A DNA stretch of 64,000 bases, from assembly GCA_020723405.1 (NCBI GenBank), contig DYIY01000014.1, positions 1 to 64,000 of the forward strand, given 5' to 3'. Below are positions 9,845-18,101 of this stretch, piece by piece. The DNA is from Thiobacillus denitrificans (GTDB lineage: Bacteria; Pseudomonadota; Gammaproteobacteria; Burkholderiales; Thiobacillaceae). Below the pieces are notes generated by a model. The model was given only the letters and a program-made list of their open reading frames with translations, searched no databases and was not told where the DNA came from. Each line of letters opens with the position of its first letter. Position 1 is the stretch's first letter. A program made the translations under genes and the position numbers.

Positions 9845-9859
9845 TCCCGGGGGGATCAG
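9841..9859. terminator. Hairpin between convergent genes
   Basis: CTGATCC and GGATCAG pair around a short loop and include the prsT stop codon. It lies between convergent prsT and the PEP-CTERM gene and may act in both directions; no T-run is present. Confidence 0.45.
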
Positions 9860-9884
9860 GGCCTTCGGTCTGGGCAGGAGGGGG

Positions 9885-10550
9885 TCAGCGGCGACGGACC
9901 CGGGCCATGGCCAGGGCGCCAATTCCCAACAGGGCCAGACTCATGGGCTCCGGCACGTTGCCGCCACCGCCCGACACATAGTTGCCGAAGGCGAAGCCGC
10001 TGTCCGAACAGCCGGTGCACCCTGCCAGGCTGAGGGACTGGAGGTGGGCGCCCAATTGCCCGGAACCCGCATCGTTGGACAGGGCCGTGGGGGCCGTGGT
10101 GAACATGTCCGCCGTCAGGTTGCCCAGGCTGTAGGTCATGGTGAAGGTCAGGTTCTGGGTGTTGGTCACGTCCAGGGCATTGGGTGCCCCGGCTGGATCG
10201 CTGGATTCGAACATGAAGCTCACGCCGCCGGCGCCCACTTCGGTGGCCGGCGCGGTGATGGTCCAGCCCACGGGGTCGAAGCCGCTGAAGCTGTAGGCGC
10301 TGGCGTCGCCGGCCATGTTGAAATAGAACTCGTCCAGCTTGATGTCCGGATGCAGGGGCGAATTGATGTCGATGACCCAGGTGGCCTGATTGGAGGTGGT
10401 GTCGCCGGTGATGGTGACGTCCACGAACAGGTTGTCCGGGTTGTCGGCACGGATGTCGCCAACCAGTTGGGCAGTGATGGTATAGGGCGTCGCCAGGGCC
10501 GTGCCGGCGGCCAGAAAACTGAGAGCTGCGAATACTGGGAGGGTGCGCAT
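9885..10550 (-). CDS. PEP-CTERM sorting domain protein
   Basis: 221 residues. A signal peptide spans about residues 1-20 (VFAALSFLAAGTALA). The body is a beta-rich, Asp/Thr/Asn-rich extracellular domain with a CTGC motif near residue 185. The C terminus has VPEP, a hydrophobic helix and RVRRR, the tripartite signal cut by exosortase. ATG 10550 is taken as start because the signal peptide begins there; ATG 10562 is also possible. A sigma-54 promoter-like element lies 54 bases upstream (10604-10620). The body family is not recognised; a role in the extracellular matrix is the usual inference. Confidence 0.88.
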   Translation of the reverse strand: MRTLPVFAALSFLAAGTALATPYTITAQLVGDIRADNPDNLFVDVTITGDTTSNQATWVIDINSPLHPDIKLDEFYFNMAGDASAYSFSGFDPVGWTITAPATEVGAGGVSFMFESSDPAGAPNALDVTNTQNLTFTMTYSLGNLTADMFTTAPTALSNDAGSGQLGAHLQSLSLAGCTGCSDSGFAFGNYVSGGGGNVPEPMSLALLGIGALAMARVRRR

Positions 10551-10603
10551 GTCGTCCACCATATCGTGGTTATATCAGGCTAAGCCTTAGTGCCTGATTT
10601 GTT

Positions 10604-10620
10604 AGCATTTATCATGCCAC
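10604..10620 (-). promoter_or_regulatory. Sigma-54-type promoter for the PEP-CTERM gene
   Basis: Read on the minus strand the sequence is GTGGCATGATAAATGCT: TGGC, eight bases, TGCT, which is the exact -24/-12 spacing of RpoN promoters. The start codon is about 54 bases downstream. The same layout occurs before three other genes for exported proteins in this window. Confidence 0.7.
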
Positions 10621-10724
10621 GGTAACAAATCACCGAATGCTCCAATAAAACAGAGGCTTACAAATCCATGTGCAACGCATGGGATTGAATCGGGTCCCAA
10701 TGTGTAAAAAATCTCGACGGCCAG

Positions 10725-11486
10725 TCAGTCCGCCAGACTGGCGTATAGGGCCTGGTACTCCCCGGTGAGCTTGTGGGCCGGCAGCAGATGGACCAGGGGT
10801 TTGCAGGCCTCGTGGGACTCCTTCACCTTCACTGAGGCCGACAGGGCCTGGGGCAGTACCGGCAGGCCCTCCGCCAGCAGTTCTGCCACCACCCGTCTGG
10901 GCAGGCTGGAACGGGGCTGGAACTGGTTCACCACGATGCCTTCCACGGCCAGCTCCCGGTTGTGGTCGGCGCGGATCTCCGCCACGTTGTCCAGCAGGGT
11001 GTAGATGGCCTGGTGGGAGAAGCTGTCGCAATCGTAGGGGATCAGGCAGCGGTCGGCGGCGATGAGGGCGGAGCGGGTGAAGAAGTTGAGGGCCGGCGGG
11101 GTGTCGATCCACACGTCGTCGAAGTCCGACTTCAGTTCCTCCAGGGTCTCCTTCAGCTTGTAGATCTTGTAGCGGGATTCCAGCTTGGGCCCCAGCTCTT
11201 CCAGGCTGGGGTGGGAAGGCAGCAGCCACAGGTTGTCGAAGGGGGTGGCGGTGGCGAATTCCACCGCCTTGCGGGGGCGCAGCTTGAAGTTGAGGATCTG
11301 GTCGAACAGGTCGGCCAGGGTGAGTGCCGGCCTGGCCTCGCCCAGCAGGTAATGGCTGGCGTTGCCCTGGAGATCCAGGTCCAGCACCAGGGTACGCCGG
11401 CCCCGGGATGCGCCGACGGCGGCCAGGTTGCAGGTGATGGTGGACTTGCCCACGCCGCCCTTCTGGTTGAACACGACCCGCTTCAT
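10725..11486 (-). CDS. Orphan ParA-family ATPase
   Basis: 253-residue Walker-type ATPase with the deviant Walker A KGGVGKST at residues 9-16, a switch I aspartate in DLDLQGNAS and the Walker B-like DDVWIDTPPA. No parB or centromere-like repeat lies next to it, and the chromosomal parAB pair would normally be near rnpA/gidB, so this is probably a specialised positioning protein (MinD/ParA type, for example for chemoreceptors, polysaccharide machinery or carbon granules). It lies 36 bases before the P-type ATPase gene on the same strand, which may be chance. Confidence 0.85.
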   Translation of the reverse strand: MKRVVFNQKGGVGKSTITCNLAAVGASRGRRTLVLDLDLQGNASHYLLGEARPALTLADLFDQILNFKLRPRKAVEFATATPFDNLWLLPSHPSLEELGPKLESRYKIYKLKETLEELKSDFDDVWIDTPPALNFFTRSALIAADRCLIPYDCDSFSHQAIYTLLDNVAEIRADHNRELAVEGIVVNQFQPRSSLPRRVVAELLAEGLPVLPQALSASVKVKESHEACKPLVHLLPAHKLTGEYQALYASLAD

Positions 11487-11522
11487 GGCTGGCTCCCGGC
11501 CAAAAGATTCAATGGCTTATTG

Positions 11523-14216
11523 TCACCTGTGCGGATGCTGCATTGCAACACGCGCATGGGGCGCCCGGGCGCGCAGGGTCTTCTCGATGCCCACCACGCC
11601 GCCGCTGGCCAGGGCGAAGGCCAGGATGGCCAGCCAGGATTCCAGGCCGATGGGGGCCGTGTGGAACAGGGTGTTGAACAGGGGCAGGTAGGTGAAGGCC
11701 AGTTGCAGGGCCAGCATGAGGCCTGAGCCCAGCCACACCCAGTGGTTGGAGAAGACCCCCACGGACCAGAAGGAACGGGTGAGGGAGCGGCAGTTGAAGA
11801 GATAGACCGTCTCCACCATGACGAACACGTTGGCCGCCACGGTGCGGGCCTCGGCCAGACTGGCGCCCCGCTCCAGTTCCAGTAGGAACAGGCCGAAGGA
11901 ACCCAGCAGCATGAGGACGCCCACCAGGACGATGCGCCAGACCAGCACCCGGTCCAGGAGGGGGGCGGCGGGAGGGCGGGGCGGTCGGCGCATGATGCCC
12001 TTCTCCGGGGGCTCGAAGGCCAGGGTGAGGCCCAGTAGCACGGCAGTGGTCATGTTGATCCAGAGGATCTGCAAGGGGGTGATGGGCAGGGTGGCGCCGG
12101 CCAGGATGGCGGCGACGATGACCAGGCCCTCACCGGCGTTGGTGGGAATGGTCCAGGTGATGAACTTCACCAGGTTGTCGAAGATGCCCCGGCCTTCCTC
12201 CACGGCGGCTTCGATGCTGGCGAAGTTGTCGTCGGTGAGCACCATGGCCGCCGCTTCCTTGGCCACCTCGGTGCCCGTGAGGCCCATGGCGATGCCGATG
12301 TCCGCCTGCCGGAGGGCCGGGGCGTCGTTCACCCCGTCGCCGGTCATGGCCACCACCTGGCCACTCCCTTGCAGGGCTTCCACCAGGCGCAGTTTCTGTT
12401 CCGGCTCGACCCGGGCGAATACGTCCACCTCCGCCGCCGCGGCCGCCAGGCCGGGGCCGTCCAGGCGGGCCAGTTCCCGGCCGGAGAGGGCCCGGGCCCC
12501 GGGGCCGGCGATGCCCAGTTGCCGGGCGATGGCCAGGGCGGTGTCCGGGTGGTCGCCGGTGATCATCTTCACCCGGATGCCGGCGCCGTGGCAGGCCTTC
12601 ACCGCCGCGATGGCCCGGGGCCGGGGCGGGTCCAGCATGCCGGCCAGGCCCAGGAAGGCCAGGCCGGCGCCCAGGCTGTCTTCCTGCAGGTCGCCCCGGG
12701 GCAGCCGGCCCCGGGCCAGGGCCAGCACCCGCATGCCCTGGCGGGCCAGCAGGGCGCCTTCGGCCTCGATGGCGGCGGCGTCCAGGGAAACTTCACGGCC
12801 CCCTTCGTCCAGCATGGCGGAACAGGCGGGCAACAGGCGCTCCAGGGCCCCCTTGGCGTACAGGAGCCGTTCCCCTTCCACCTCGTGGAGGGTGGCCATG
12901 GTCTGGCGCCCCGAGTCGAAGGGCAGTTCGTCCAGGCGGGGAAACACCTGGCGCAGGGTGGCTTGTTCCAGGCCGGCCTTGTGGGCGGCCACCAGCAAGG
13001 CCGCCTCGGTGGGGTCGCCGGTGATTTTCCAATGGCGGCCGTCCCGGGCCAGGCTGGCGTCGTTGCACAGCACCCCGGCCAGCAGGGCTTCCCGCAGGGC
13101 CGGCGCCTGGCCGGCCTCCACCTCCCCCTCGGCGGCGTAGCCCTGGCCGGCCACCCCGTGGCGCCGGCCGCCGGCCCACAGGGCCCGCACGGTCATGGCG
13201 TTTTCGGTGAGGGTGCCGGTCTTGTCGGAACAGATCACCGTGGTGCTACCCAGGGTCTCCACCGCCGGCAGGCGGCGGATGATGGCCCGCCGCCGGGCCA
13301 TGCGCGCCACGCCGATGGCCAGGGTGATGGTCACCGCCGCCGGCAGGCCCTCCGGGATGGCCCCCACGGCCAGGGCCACGGCGGCCATGAACATGGCGTA
13401 GGCCGATTCGCCCCGGGCCACGCCGATGGCAAAGGTGAGGGAGGCAAAGGCCAGGATCACCCACAGCAGCCACTGGGCGAACTGGCCGATCTTGCGGGTG
13501 AGGGGGGTGGAAAGATCCGGCGCGCTGGCGATGAGGTCGGCGATGCGCCCGGTCTCCGTGGCGTCGCCGGTGGCCACCACCAGCCCGTGGCCCTGGCCGG
13601 CGGCCACGTGGGTGCCGGCATAGGCCATGTTGCGCCGGTCGGCCAGGGGGGTGTCGGCGTCCAGCACGGCGGCCGGATGCTTGTCGGCGGCCAGGGATTC
13701 CCCGGTGAGGGCCGCTTCCACCAGGCGCAGTTCCTTGCCCTGGAGCAGGCGCAGGTCCGCCGGCACCTTGTCGCCGGCCGCGAGCCAGACCACGTCGCCG
13801 GGCACCAGGCCGGCGGCGTCCATGCGTCGGCGGGCCCCATCCCGCAGGACGGTCACCTCGCTGGCCACGGCCCGGGCCAGGGCGGCCAGGGCCGATTCCG
13901 CCCTCCCTTCCTGGATGTAGCCCACCAGGGCGTTGATGAGCACCACCCCCAGGATCACCCCGCTGTCCACCCATTCCCCCAGAAAGGCGGTCACCAGGCC
14001 GGCGGCGATGAGCACCAGCACCAGGGGTTGCAGCATCTGCTCCAGGAAGCGCCGCCAGGGCGGCCGGCCGGGGCGTTCCCTGAGGCGGTTGGGGCCGTGG
14101 CGGGCCAGGCGGGCGGCGGCGTCCGACTCGCTCAGGCCCCGGGCGGGGTCCACTTCCAGTTGCCGGGCCGCTTCGTGGCCGTGGAGGCTGTGCCAAAGAA
14201 GGAGCGGGGGCGGCAT
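11523..14216 (-). CDS. Cation-transporting P-type ATPase, Ca2+-type (P2)
   Basis: 897 residues with N-terminal cation-ATPase domain, TGES (171-174) in the actuator, PEGLP (288-292) in membrane helix 4, the phosphorylated Asp in DKTGT (331-335), MTGDGVND in the hinge and a C-terminal six-helix block. PEGLP and full length place it among P2A/PMR1-like Ca2+ or Mn2+ pumps rather than heavy-metal P1B pumps, since it has no CPC motif or metal-binding N domain. The final residues after the last helix are short and basic. Its ion specificity cannot be read from sequence alone. It follows the ABC permease by 32 bases on the same strand. Confidence 0.92.
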   Translation of the reverse strand: MPPPLLLWHSLHGHEAARQLEVDPARGLSESDAAARLARHGPNRLRERPGRPPWRRFLEQMLQPLVLVLIAAGLVTAFLGEWVDSGVILGVVLINALVGYIQEGRAESALAALARAVASEVTVLRDGARRRMDAAGLVPGDVVWLAAGDKVPADLRLLQGKELRLVEAALTGESLAADKHPAAVLDADTPLADRRNMAYAGTHVAAGQGHGLVVATGDATETGRIADLIASAPDLSTPLTRKIGQFAQWLLWVILAFASLTFAIGVARGESAYAMFMAAVALAVGAIPEGLPAAVTITLAIGVARMARRRAIIRRLPAVETLGSTTVICSDKTGTLTENAMTVRALWAGGRRHGVAGQGYAAEGEVEAGQAPALREALLAGVLCNDASLARDGRHWKITGDPTEAALLVAAHKAGLEQATLRQVFPRLDELPFDSGRQTMATLHEVEGERLLYAKGALERLLPACSAMLDEGGREVSLDAAAIEAEGALLARQGMRVLALARGRLPRGDLQEDSLGAGLAFLGLAGMLDPPRPRAIAAVKACHGAGIRVKMITGDHPDTALAIARQLGIAGPGARALSGRELARLDGPGLAAAAAEVDVFARVEPEQKLRLVEALQGSGQVVAMTGDGVNDAPALRQADIGIAMGLTGTEVAKEAAAMVLTDDNFASIEAAVEEGRGIFDNLVKFITWTIPTNAGEGLVIVAAILAGATLPITPLQILWINMTTAVLLGLTLAFEPPEKGIMRRPPRPPAAPLLDRVLVWRIVLVGVLMLLGSFGLFLLELERGASLAEARTVAANVFVMVETVYLFNCRSLTRSFWSVGVFSNHWVWLGSGLMLALQLAFTYLPLFNTLFHTAPIGLESWLAILAFALASGGVVGIEKTLRARAPHARVAMQHPHR

Positions 14217-14248
14217 GGTGGGTCAATCGAGAATGGGCGACACACTCC

Positions 14249-15019
14249 TCAGCGTAGCAGGCGCCGCCGGGTGAGTTTCAGGGCCGCCAGGAAGCCCAGG
14301 CTGCCGAAGGCCACCAGGGCCGTGGCGTGGAGCAGGATCTGCTGGGGCCAGTGGCCCAGGATCAGGGGCCGGGCCAGCTCGATGGCGTGGGTCAGGGGTA
14401 GCCAGGCGGCGATGGCCGCCAGCCAGCCGGGCAGGGCCGTGGGCGGGTAGAACACGCCGCCCAGCAGGATCATGGGGGTGATGGCCAGGGTGAAGTAGTA
14501 GAGGAAGAAGTCGTAGTTGGGCGAGACGGCGTTGATGCTGAGGCCCAGGCCGGCGAAGCAGAAGCCGGTGAGCAGGGCCACCGGCAGCAGGGCCAGGGTC
14601 ATGGCGAAATCCTCGTAGAGGCCCAGGGCCCACACCACCAGCAGGATGGCCACCCCGGACAGCAGGCTCTTGGCCGTGGCCCAGAACAACTCCCCAAGAA
14701 GGATGTCCGGCAGGCCCAGGGGCGTGTTGAGGATGGCATCCCAGGTCTTTTGCACGTGCATGCGCGAGAAGGCCGAGTAGAGGGTCTCGAAGGTGGCGCT
14801 GTTCATGACGCTGTAGGCCAGGGTGCCCGCCGCCAGGAAGTTCAGATAGGGCACCCCGTCCACTGCCGGCAGCAGGCCCCCCAGGCCGTAGCCCAGGCCC
14901 AGCATGTAGAGCATGGGGTCCGCCAGGTTGCCCAGCAGGGAGGGCATGGCCAGCTTCTTCCAGACCAGGAAGTTGCGCCGCCAGACGGGGAACCAGGTAA
15001 GGGAAGTGGAAGCATTCAT
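14249..15019 (-). CDS. ABC-2 type exporter permease (NodJ family)
   Basis: 256-residue inner-membrane protein with six hydrophobic helices and the ABC-2 signature region near GVFYPPTALPGWL (about residues 188-200). NodJ-like permeases pair with NodI-like ATPases in export of lipid-linked or glycan substrates. The start at ATG 15019 gives the usual MNASTSLTWFPVWRRN-type N terminus; an upstream in-frame ATG at 15055 is less likely. The partner ATPase (15796-16707) is separated by about 780 bases holding a small unrelated gene, although these two genes normally abut. Confidence 0.87.
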   Translation of the reverse strand: MNASTSLTWFPVWRRNFLVWKKLAMPSLLGNLADPMLYMLGLGYGLGGLLPAVDGVPYLNFLAAGTLAYSVMNSATFETLYSAFSRMHVQKTWDAILNTPLGLPDILLGELFWATAKSLLSGVAILLVVWALGLYEDFAMTLALLPVALLTGFCFAGLGLSINAVSPNYDFFLYYFTLAITPMILLGGVFYPPTALPGWLAAIAAWLPLTHAIELARPLILGHWPQQILLHATALVAFGSLGFLAALKLTRRRLLR

Positions 15020-15153
15020 GGGGGCACACCCTGTCTTGTTCGCCGGAACATTCACGCTCGAAAGCGACTATGAGCCGGGAATCAAACCATGAGATTGCAT
15101 TCCGTGGTGGATTCAATGAAAGGTACAGGGCTGTGTCCCATCAACTGGAACAA

Positions 15154-15189
15154 CCGGCTGATCAGGCAAGCTGCTTCCTGATCGGCCGG
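15154..15189. terminator. Hairpin downstream of the small Cys protein
   Basis: CCGGCTGATCAGG and CCTGATCGGCCGG pair with one mismatch around ten bases. On the minus strand it comes 23 bases after the stop of the 65-residue gene, so it may end that insert's transcript and separate it from the ABC permease. Confidence 0.5.
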
Positions 15190-15212
15190 TCTGCGCGCTT
15201 CAAGTACTCCAT

Positions 15213-15410
15213 CTAGCCCGTCATGCATTCCGGACACGGGGCCGATTGTGAAGCCCAGTAGAACGCCGCTTCCTGAAGGGGGGCCTCGATACTGCTGCGT
15301 ACGCCGATGTAATGGAGCGTGCTTTTCGCGGGTAGTGACGGGCAGCCGTGCCTGTGAACAACATGGTCGCCGTTCTCGTTTGCAAGTCTTTCCACATAGA
15401 ACTCGTTCAT
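15213..15410 (-). CDS. Small Cys/His protein inserted between ABC exporter genes
   Basis: 65 residues starting at ATG 15410 behind a clear GAGG ribosome site seven bases away. It begins MNEFYVERLANENGDHVVH and ends with a CPEC motif, with another Cys in HGCPSLP. This layout (N-terminal FYV...NGDHEVH-like, central Cys, C-terminal Cys pair) resembles a widespread small bacterial family of unknown function. The DNA is clearly lower in GC than its neighbours and uses A/T-ending codons, which fits recent acquisition. Two Cys sites and two His residues could bind a metal; that is inference. Confidence 0.65.
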   Translation of the reverse strand: MNEFYVERLANENGDHVVHRHGCPSLPAKSTLHYIGVRSSIEAPLQEAAFYWASQSAPCPECMTG

Positions 15411-15795
15411 TTCAATCCGCCTCTCAAAAAAGAAAAAAGTGTTATCAACCAGCATGACCATGGTAGTTGAGTGGTTTTGTCGGTTATCCAGCGTTTGTGC
15501 GATGTTCTTGCACCAAACCCGACAAGAACGCTTGGTTTATCACTCGTCACCTTGGCTGATGGCCATCCGTGCAAGATTTGTTCCAATCTTTGCCGGACAC
15601 CGGCTTGAGCCGATGGGCGCACCCGATGGCGGACTCGGGTGCGATGTGGGCAACAGAGCGGATTTGGCGTGACGAGCTGCGGAGCCATTCAGTTCCGGCC
15701 TGCCCCTTGCGGGCGGGCCTGCCGGATGTGCTGCCGGGATGGTCGAAGCCCTGCGCGGGGTGCGCGCCCGCCCTGGCGTTGCCAGGCCGGGACCG
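15411..15795. other. Gene-free, lower-GC stretch inside the split ABC operon
   Basis: No convincing coding region was seen; short open frames lack ribosome sites and look random. It holds a GTTCTTG...CAAGAAC inverted repeat at 15504-15529 and, near 15695-15725, a GC-rich imperfect hairpin. On the minus strand TTGATAAC at about 15435-15442 may serve as a -10 for the 65-residue gene. Probably foreign DNA that came in with that gene. Confidence 0.5.
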
Positions 15796-16707
15796 TCAGT
15801 CCCGCAGATCCCGCCCCGTCAGTTTGAGGAACACGTCCTCCAGGTTGGCCGGGCGGTGCAGGTAGCGCAGGGCCGGGCGGCCTTCCAGATGGGCCACCAC
15901 CTTGTCCGGGGCATCGGTGTAGCAGAACAGGGTTTCGCCGGCGGTCTCGCAGCGGTGGCACAGGTCGCCGGCACAGGCCTTCCACTCGGCCAGCCCGTCG
16001 CCAAAGACTTCCACCACGTGGGGCTCGATATGGCTGGCGATGAGTTCCCGGGGGCTGCCCCGGGCGATGACCCGGCCCCGGTCCATGACGCTGATGACGT
16101 CGCACAGGCGCTCCGCCTCGTCCATGAAGTGGGTGGTGAGCAGCAGGGTCTTGCCCTGGCCGATGAGCCGGCGCAGGCCCTGCCAGATCAGGTGGCGGGC
16201 TTGCGGGTCCAGGCCGGTGGTGGGTTCGTCCAGGAAGATCAGGTCCGGATCGTTGACCAGGGCCCGGGCCAGGGTGAGGCGCCGTTTCATGCCCCCGGAC
16301 AGGTTGAGGATGGGGGCGTCGGCCTTGCCGGCCAGGCCGGCGAAATCCAGCAGGTCCGGGATGCGCGCCTCGATCTCCCGGCCCGACAGGCCGAAGTAGC
16401 GGCCGTAGGTTTGCAGGTTCTCGCGCACGGTGAAATCCGGGTCCAGGCTGTCCACCTGGGGCACCACGCCCACCTTCTGCCGGCCCAGGCGGGCCCGGGC
16501 GGGCATGGGGTGGCCCAGCAGTTCCACCGTGCCGGCGTCGGCCTGGATCAGGCCCAGGGCCAGGCGCAGGGTGGTGGTCTTGCCGGCGCCGTTGGGGCCC
16601 AGCAAGCCGTGGCAGCGGCCCGGTTCCAGTTCCAGGTCGAAGCCGTCCACCACGGCGCTGCCGCCGTAATGCTTGGTGAGCCCGGCCAGGCGCAGGGGCG
16701 GCCTCAT
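15796..16707 (-). CDS. ABC exporter ATP-binding protein (NodI family)
   Basis: 303 residues. Walker A GPNGAGKTTT is near residue 37, Q-loop VVPQVDSLD near 86, signature LNLSGGMKRRL near 139, and Walker B LIFLDEPTTGLD near 162. The LSGGMKRRL signature and ~300-residue length with a C-terminal extension are typical of NodI/daunorubicin-resistance exporters. The ATG at 16707 overlaps the stop of the hydrolase gene (ATGA), so the two are co-translated. The cognate permease is displaced to 14249-15019. Confidence 0.9.
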   Translation of the reverse strand: MRPPLRLAGLTKHYGGSAVVDGFDLELEPGRCHGLLGPNGAGKTTTLRLALGLIQADAGTVELLGHPMPARARLGRQKVGVVPQVDSLDPDFTVRENLQTYGRYFGLSGREIEARIPDLLDFAGLAGKADAPILNLSGGMKRRLTLARALVNDPDLIFLDEPTTGLDPQARHLIWQGLRRLIGQGKTLLLTTHFMDEAERLCDVISVMDRGRVIARGSPRELIASHIEPHVVEVFGDGLAEWKACAGDLCHRCETAGETLFCYTDAPDKVVAHLEGRPALRYLHRPANLEDVFLKLTGRDLRD

Positions 16708-17306
16708 TGGCACAGGGCCTCCACCCGGGCCTGCAATTCCTTCAGCCGGCCGTGGAAGAAGTGGCCGCCCCCCTCGAACACGATGAGGGGGAGGTGGTGG
16801 GCCTCGGCGTAGGCCTTGGCGGCAGGAAAGGGGATCACCTCGTCCTGTTCCCCGTGGATCACCGTGGCCGGCACGTCGGCCGGATCGAAGGGATACATGG
16901 ACACGGCGGGGCCCACCATGATGAGCTGCCGGGCCGCCAGGCGGCGGGCCACCCGATGCTGCACGTAGGCGCCGAAGGAGAAGCCCAGCAGGGTCCAGGG
17001 CAGGTCGCCGTAGTGGGCGCTCACGGCCCGGGCCACCGCCAGCAGGTCCTCGGTCTCCCCCAGGCCGTGGTCGAAGCTGCCGGCGCTCTCCCCCACCCCG
17101 CGGAAGTTGGGGCGCACCGCCACCAGGCCGCAGTTCAGGGCCGCCCGGGCCAGGGTCCAGGTCACCTTGTTGTCCAGGGTGCCGCCTTTCAGGGGATGGG
17201 GATGGGCCACCAGGGCCAGGCCCCGGGGTTCGCCTTGCGGCTCCTCGATGACCGTCTCGATGGCGCCCACGGGGCCCTTGATGCGCAGTCTGTGTTTGGC
17301 GGCCAT
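16704..17306 (-). CDS. Alpha/beta hydrolase, COG2945-like
   Basis: 200 residues. The oxyanion region is VAHPHPLKGGT (about residues 33-43), the nucleophile elbow is GFSFGA near residue 108, and the likely catalytic acid and base are in HGEQDEVIP and GGGHFFHG. These are hallmarks of a small family of predicted alpha/beta hydrolases often found beside NodI/NodJ exporters in betaproteobacteria. The substrate is unknown. ATG 17306 is at good distance from GGAGAGG; a GTG three codons earlier is the alternative. Confidence 0.85.
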   Translation of the reverse strand: MAAKHRLRIKGPVGAIETVIEEPQGEPRGLALVAHPHPLKGGTLDNKVTWTLARAALNCGLVAVRPNFRGVGESAGSFDHGLGETEDLLAVARAVSAHYGDLPWTLLGFSFGAYVQHRVARRLAARQLIMVGPAVSMYPFDPADVPATVIHGEQDEVIPFPAAKAYAEAHHLPLIVFEGGGHFFHGRLKELQARVEALCQ

Positions 17307-17343
17307 GGGCTTCACCCCTCTCCTGCAAGCGGGAGAAGGACGG

Positions 17344-17667
17344 TCAGATCTTCAGCCGGTCCACGGGCGTGTTGTCCCGCAGGTGGGATTCCAGGATCTC
17401 GTCGATGTCCGCCTCGTCCACGAAGGTGTACCAGACCGCATCGGGATAGACCACGCACACCGGGCCTTCGGCGCAGCGGTCGAAGCAGCCGGCCCGGTTC
17501 ACCCGGCAGTCCCCTTCCTTGCCGTGGAGGCCCAGCTTCTTGGCCTTCTTCTTGGCGTACTCGAACAGGGCCTCGGCGTTGTGCTGGGTGCAGCACTGGG
17601 CGCCGTCCTCCCGTTCGTTGAGGCAGAAGAAGAGATGGTGGCGGAAGTGGCTCTTGGTCTCGTTCAC
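17344..17667 (-). CDS. Thioredoxin-fold 2Fe-2S ferredoxin-like protein
   Basis: 107 residues with the Shethna-type 2Fe-2S pattern: FFCLN near residue 14, a CC pair near 25 and CFDRCAEGPVCVVYP near 62. In this family four of these cysteines hold the cluster in a thioredoxin fold. It is soluble, with no signal peptide. It sits in a same-strand run with the hydrolase and MazG-like genes (gaps of 37 and 23 bases), probably one operon. The redox partner is unknown. Confidence 0.85.
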   Translation of the reverse strand: MNETKSHFRHHLFFCLNEREDGAQCCTQHNAEALFEYAKKKAKKLGLHGKEGDCRVNRAGCFDRCAEGPVCVVYPDAVWYTFVDEADIDEILESHLRDNTPVDRLKI

Positions 17668-17690
17668 GGAATCACGCTCACAGTTCGTGG

Positions 17691-18044
17691 TTACAACTCA
17701 AACGATTTTGCACAGGACCCCCGGGCCTTCTCCACCGGGTACTTGGCGGCGTTGATGGCCAGCTTGTCCTCGGCGGCTTTCAGCAGATCGATGTCCAGGC
17801 AGTTGGACAGGCTCACCAGGTAGATGAGCACGTCGGCCATCTCCTGGCGCACCGCTTCCCGCTTGGCTTCCGGCAGGTTCAGGCTCTGCTCCGGGGTCAG
17901 CCACTGGAAGGGTTCCAGCAGTTCCGCCGCTTCGACGATGAGGGCGGCGGTCAGGTTCTTGGGGTCGTGGTACTGGTGCCAGTCCCGTTCCCGGCCGAAC
18001 TGCTTCACGGCGGCGGCAAGCTGTTCCAGGGTGGTGATGGACAT
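17691..18044 (-). CDS. MazG-like nucleotide pyrophosphohydrolase
   Basis: 117 residues, the usual size of single-domain MazG-like/dCTPase enzymes. The metal-binding helices show EAAELLEPFQW (ExxE) and EMADVLIYL (ExxD), the motif that holds Mg2+ for hydrolysis of non-canonical or excess nucleoside triphosphates. The start at ATG 18044 gives the usual MSITTLEQL N terminus; the open frame continues upstream without support. Confidence 0.85.
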   Translation of the reverse strand: MSITTLEQLAAAVKQFGRERDWHQYHDPKNLTAALIVEAAELLEPFQWLTPEQSLNLPEAKREAVRQEMADVLIYLVSLSNCLDIDLLKAAEDKLAINAAKYPVEKARGSCAKSFEL

Positions 18045-18101
18045 GGCGGTCGATGCGGAAAAGCGACGCGCCAGTTTAGCAGGCGCCATCGGGCGGTGTT
18101 C

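Noticed and set aside
15407-15688. 93-codon frame on the minus strand beside the small Cys protein
   Set aside because: No ribosome site, overlaps the start region of the better-supported gene, and the sequence looks random.
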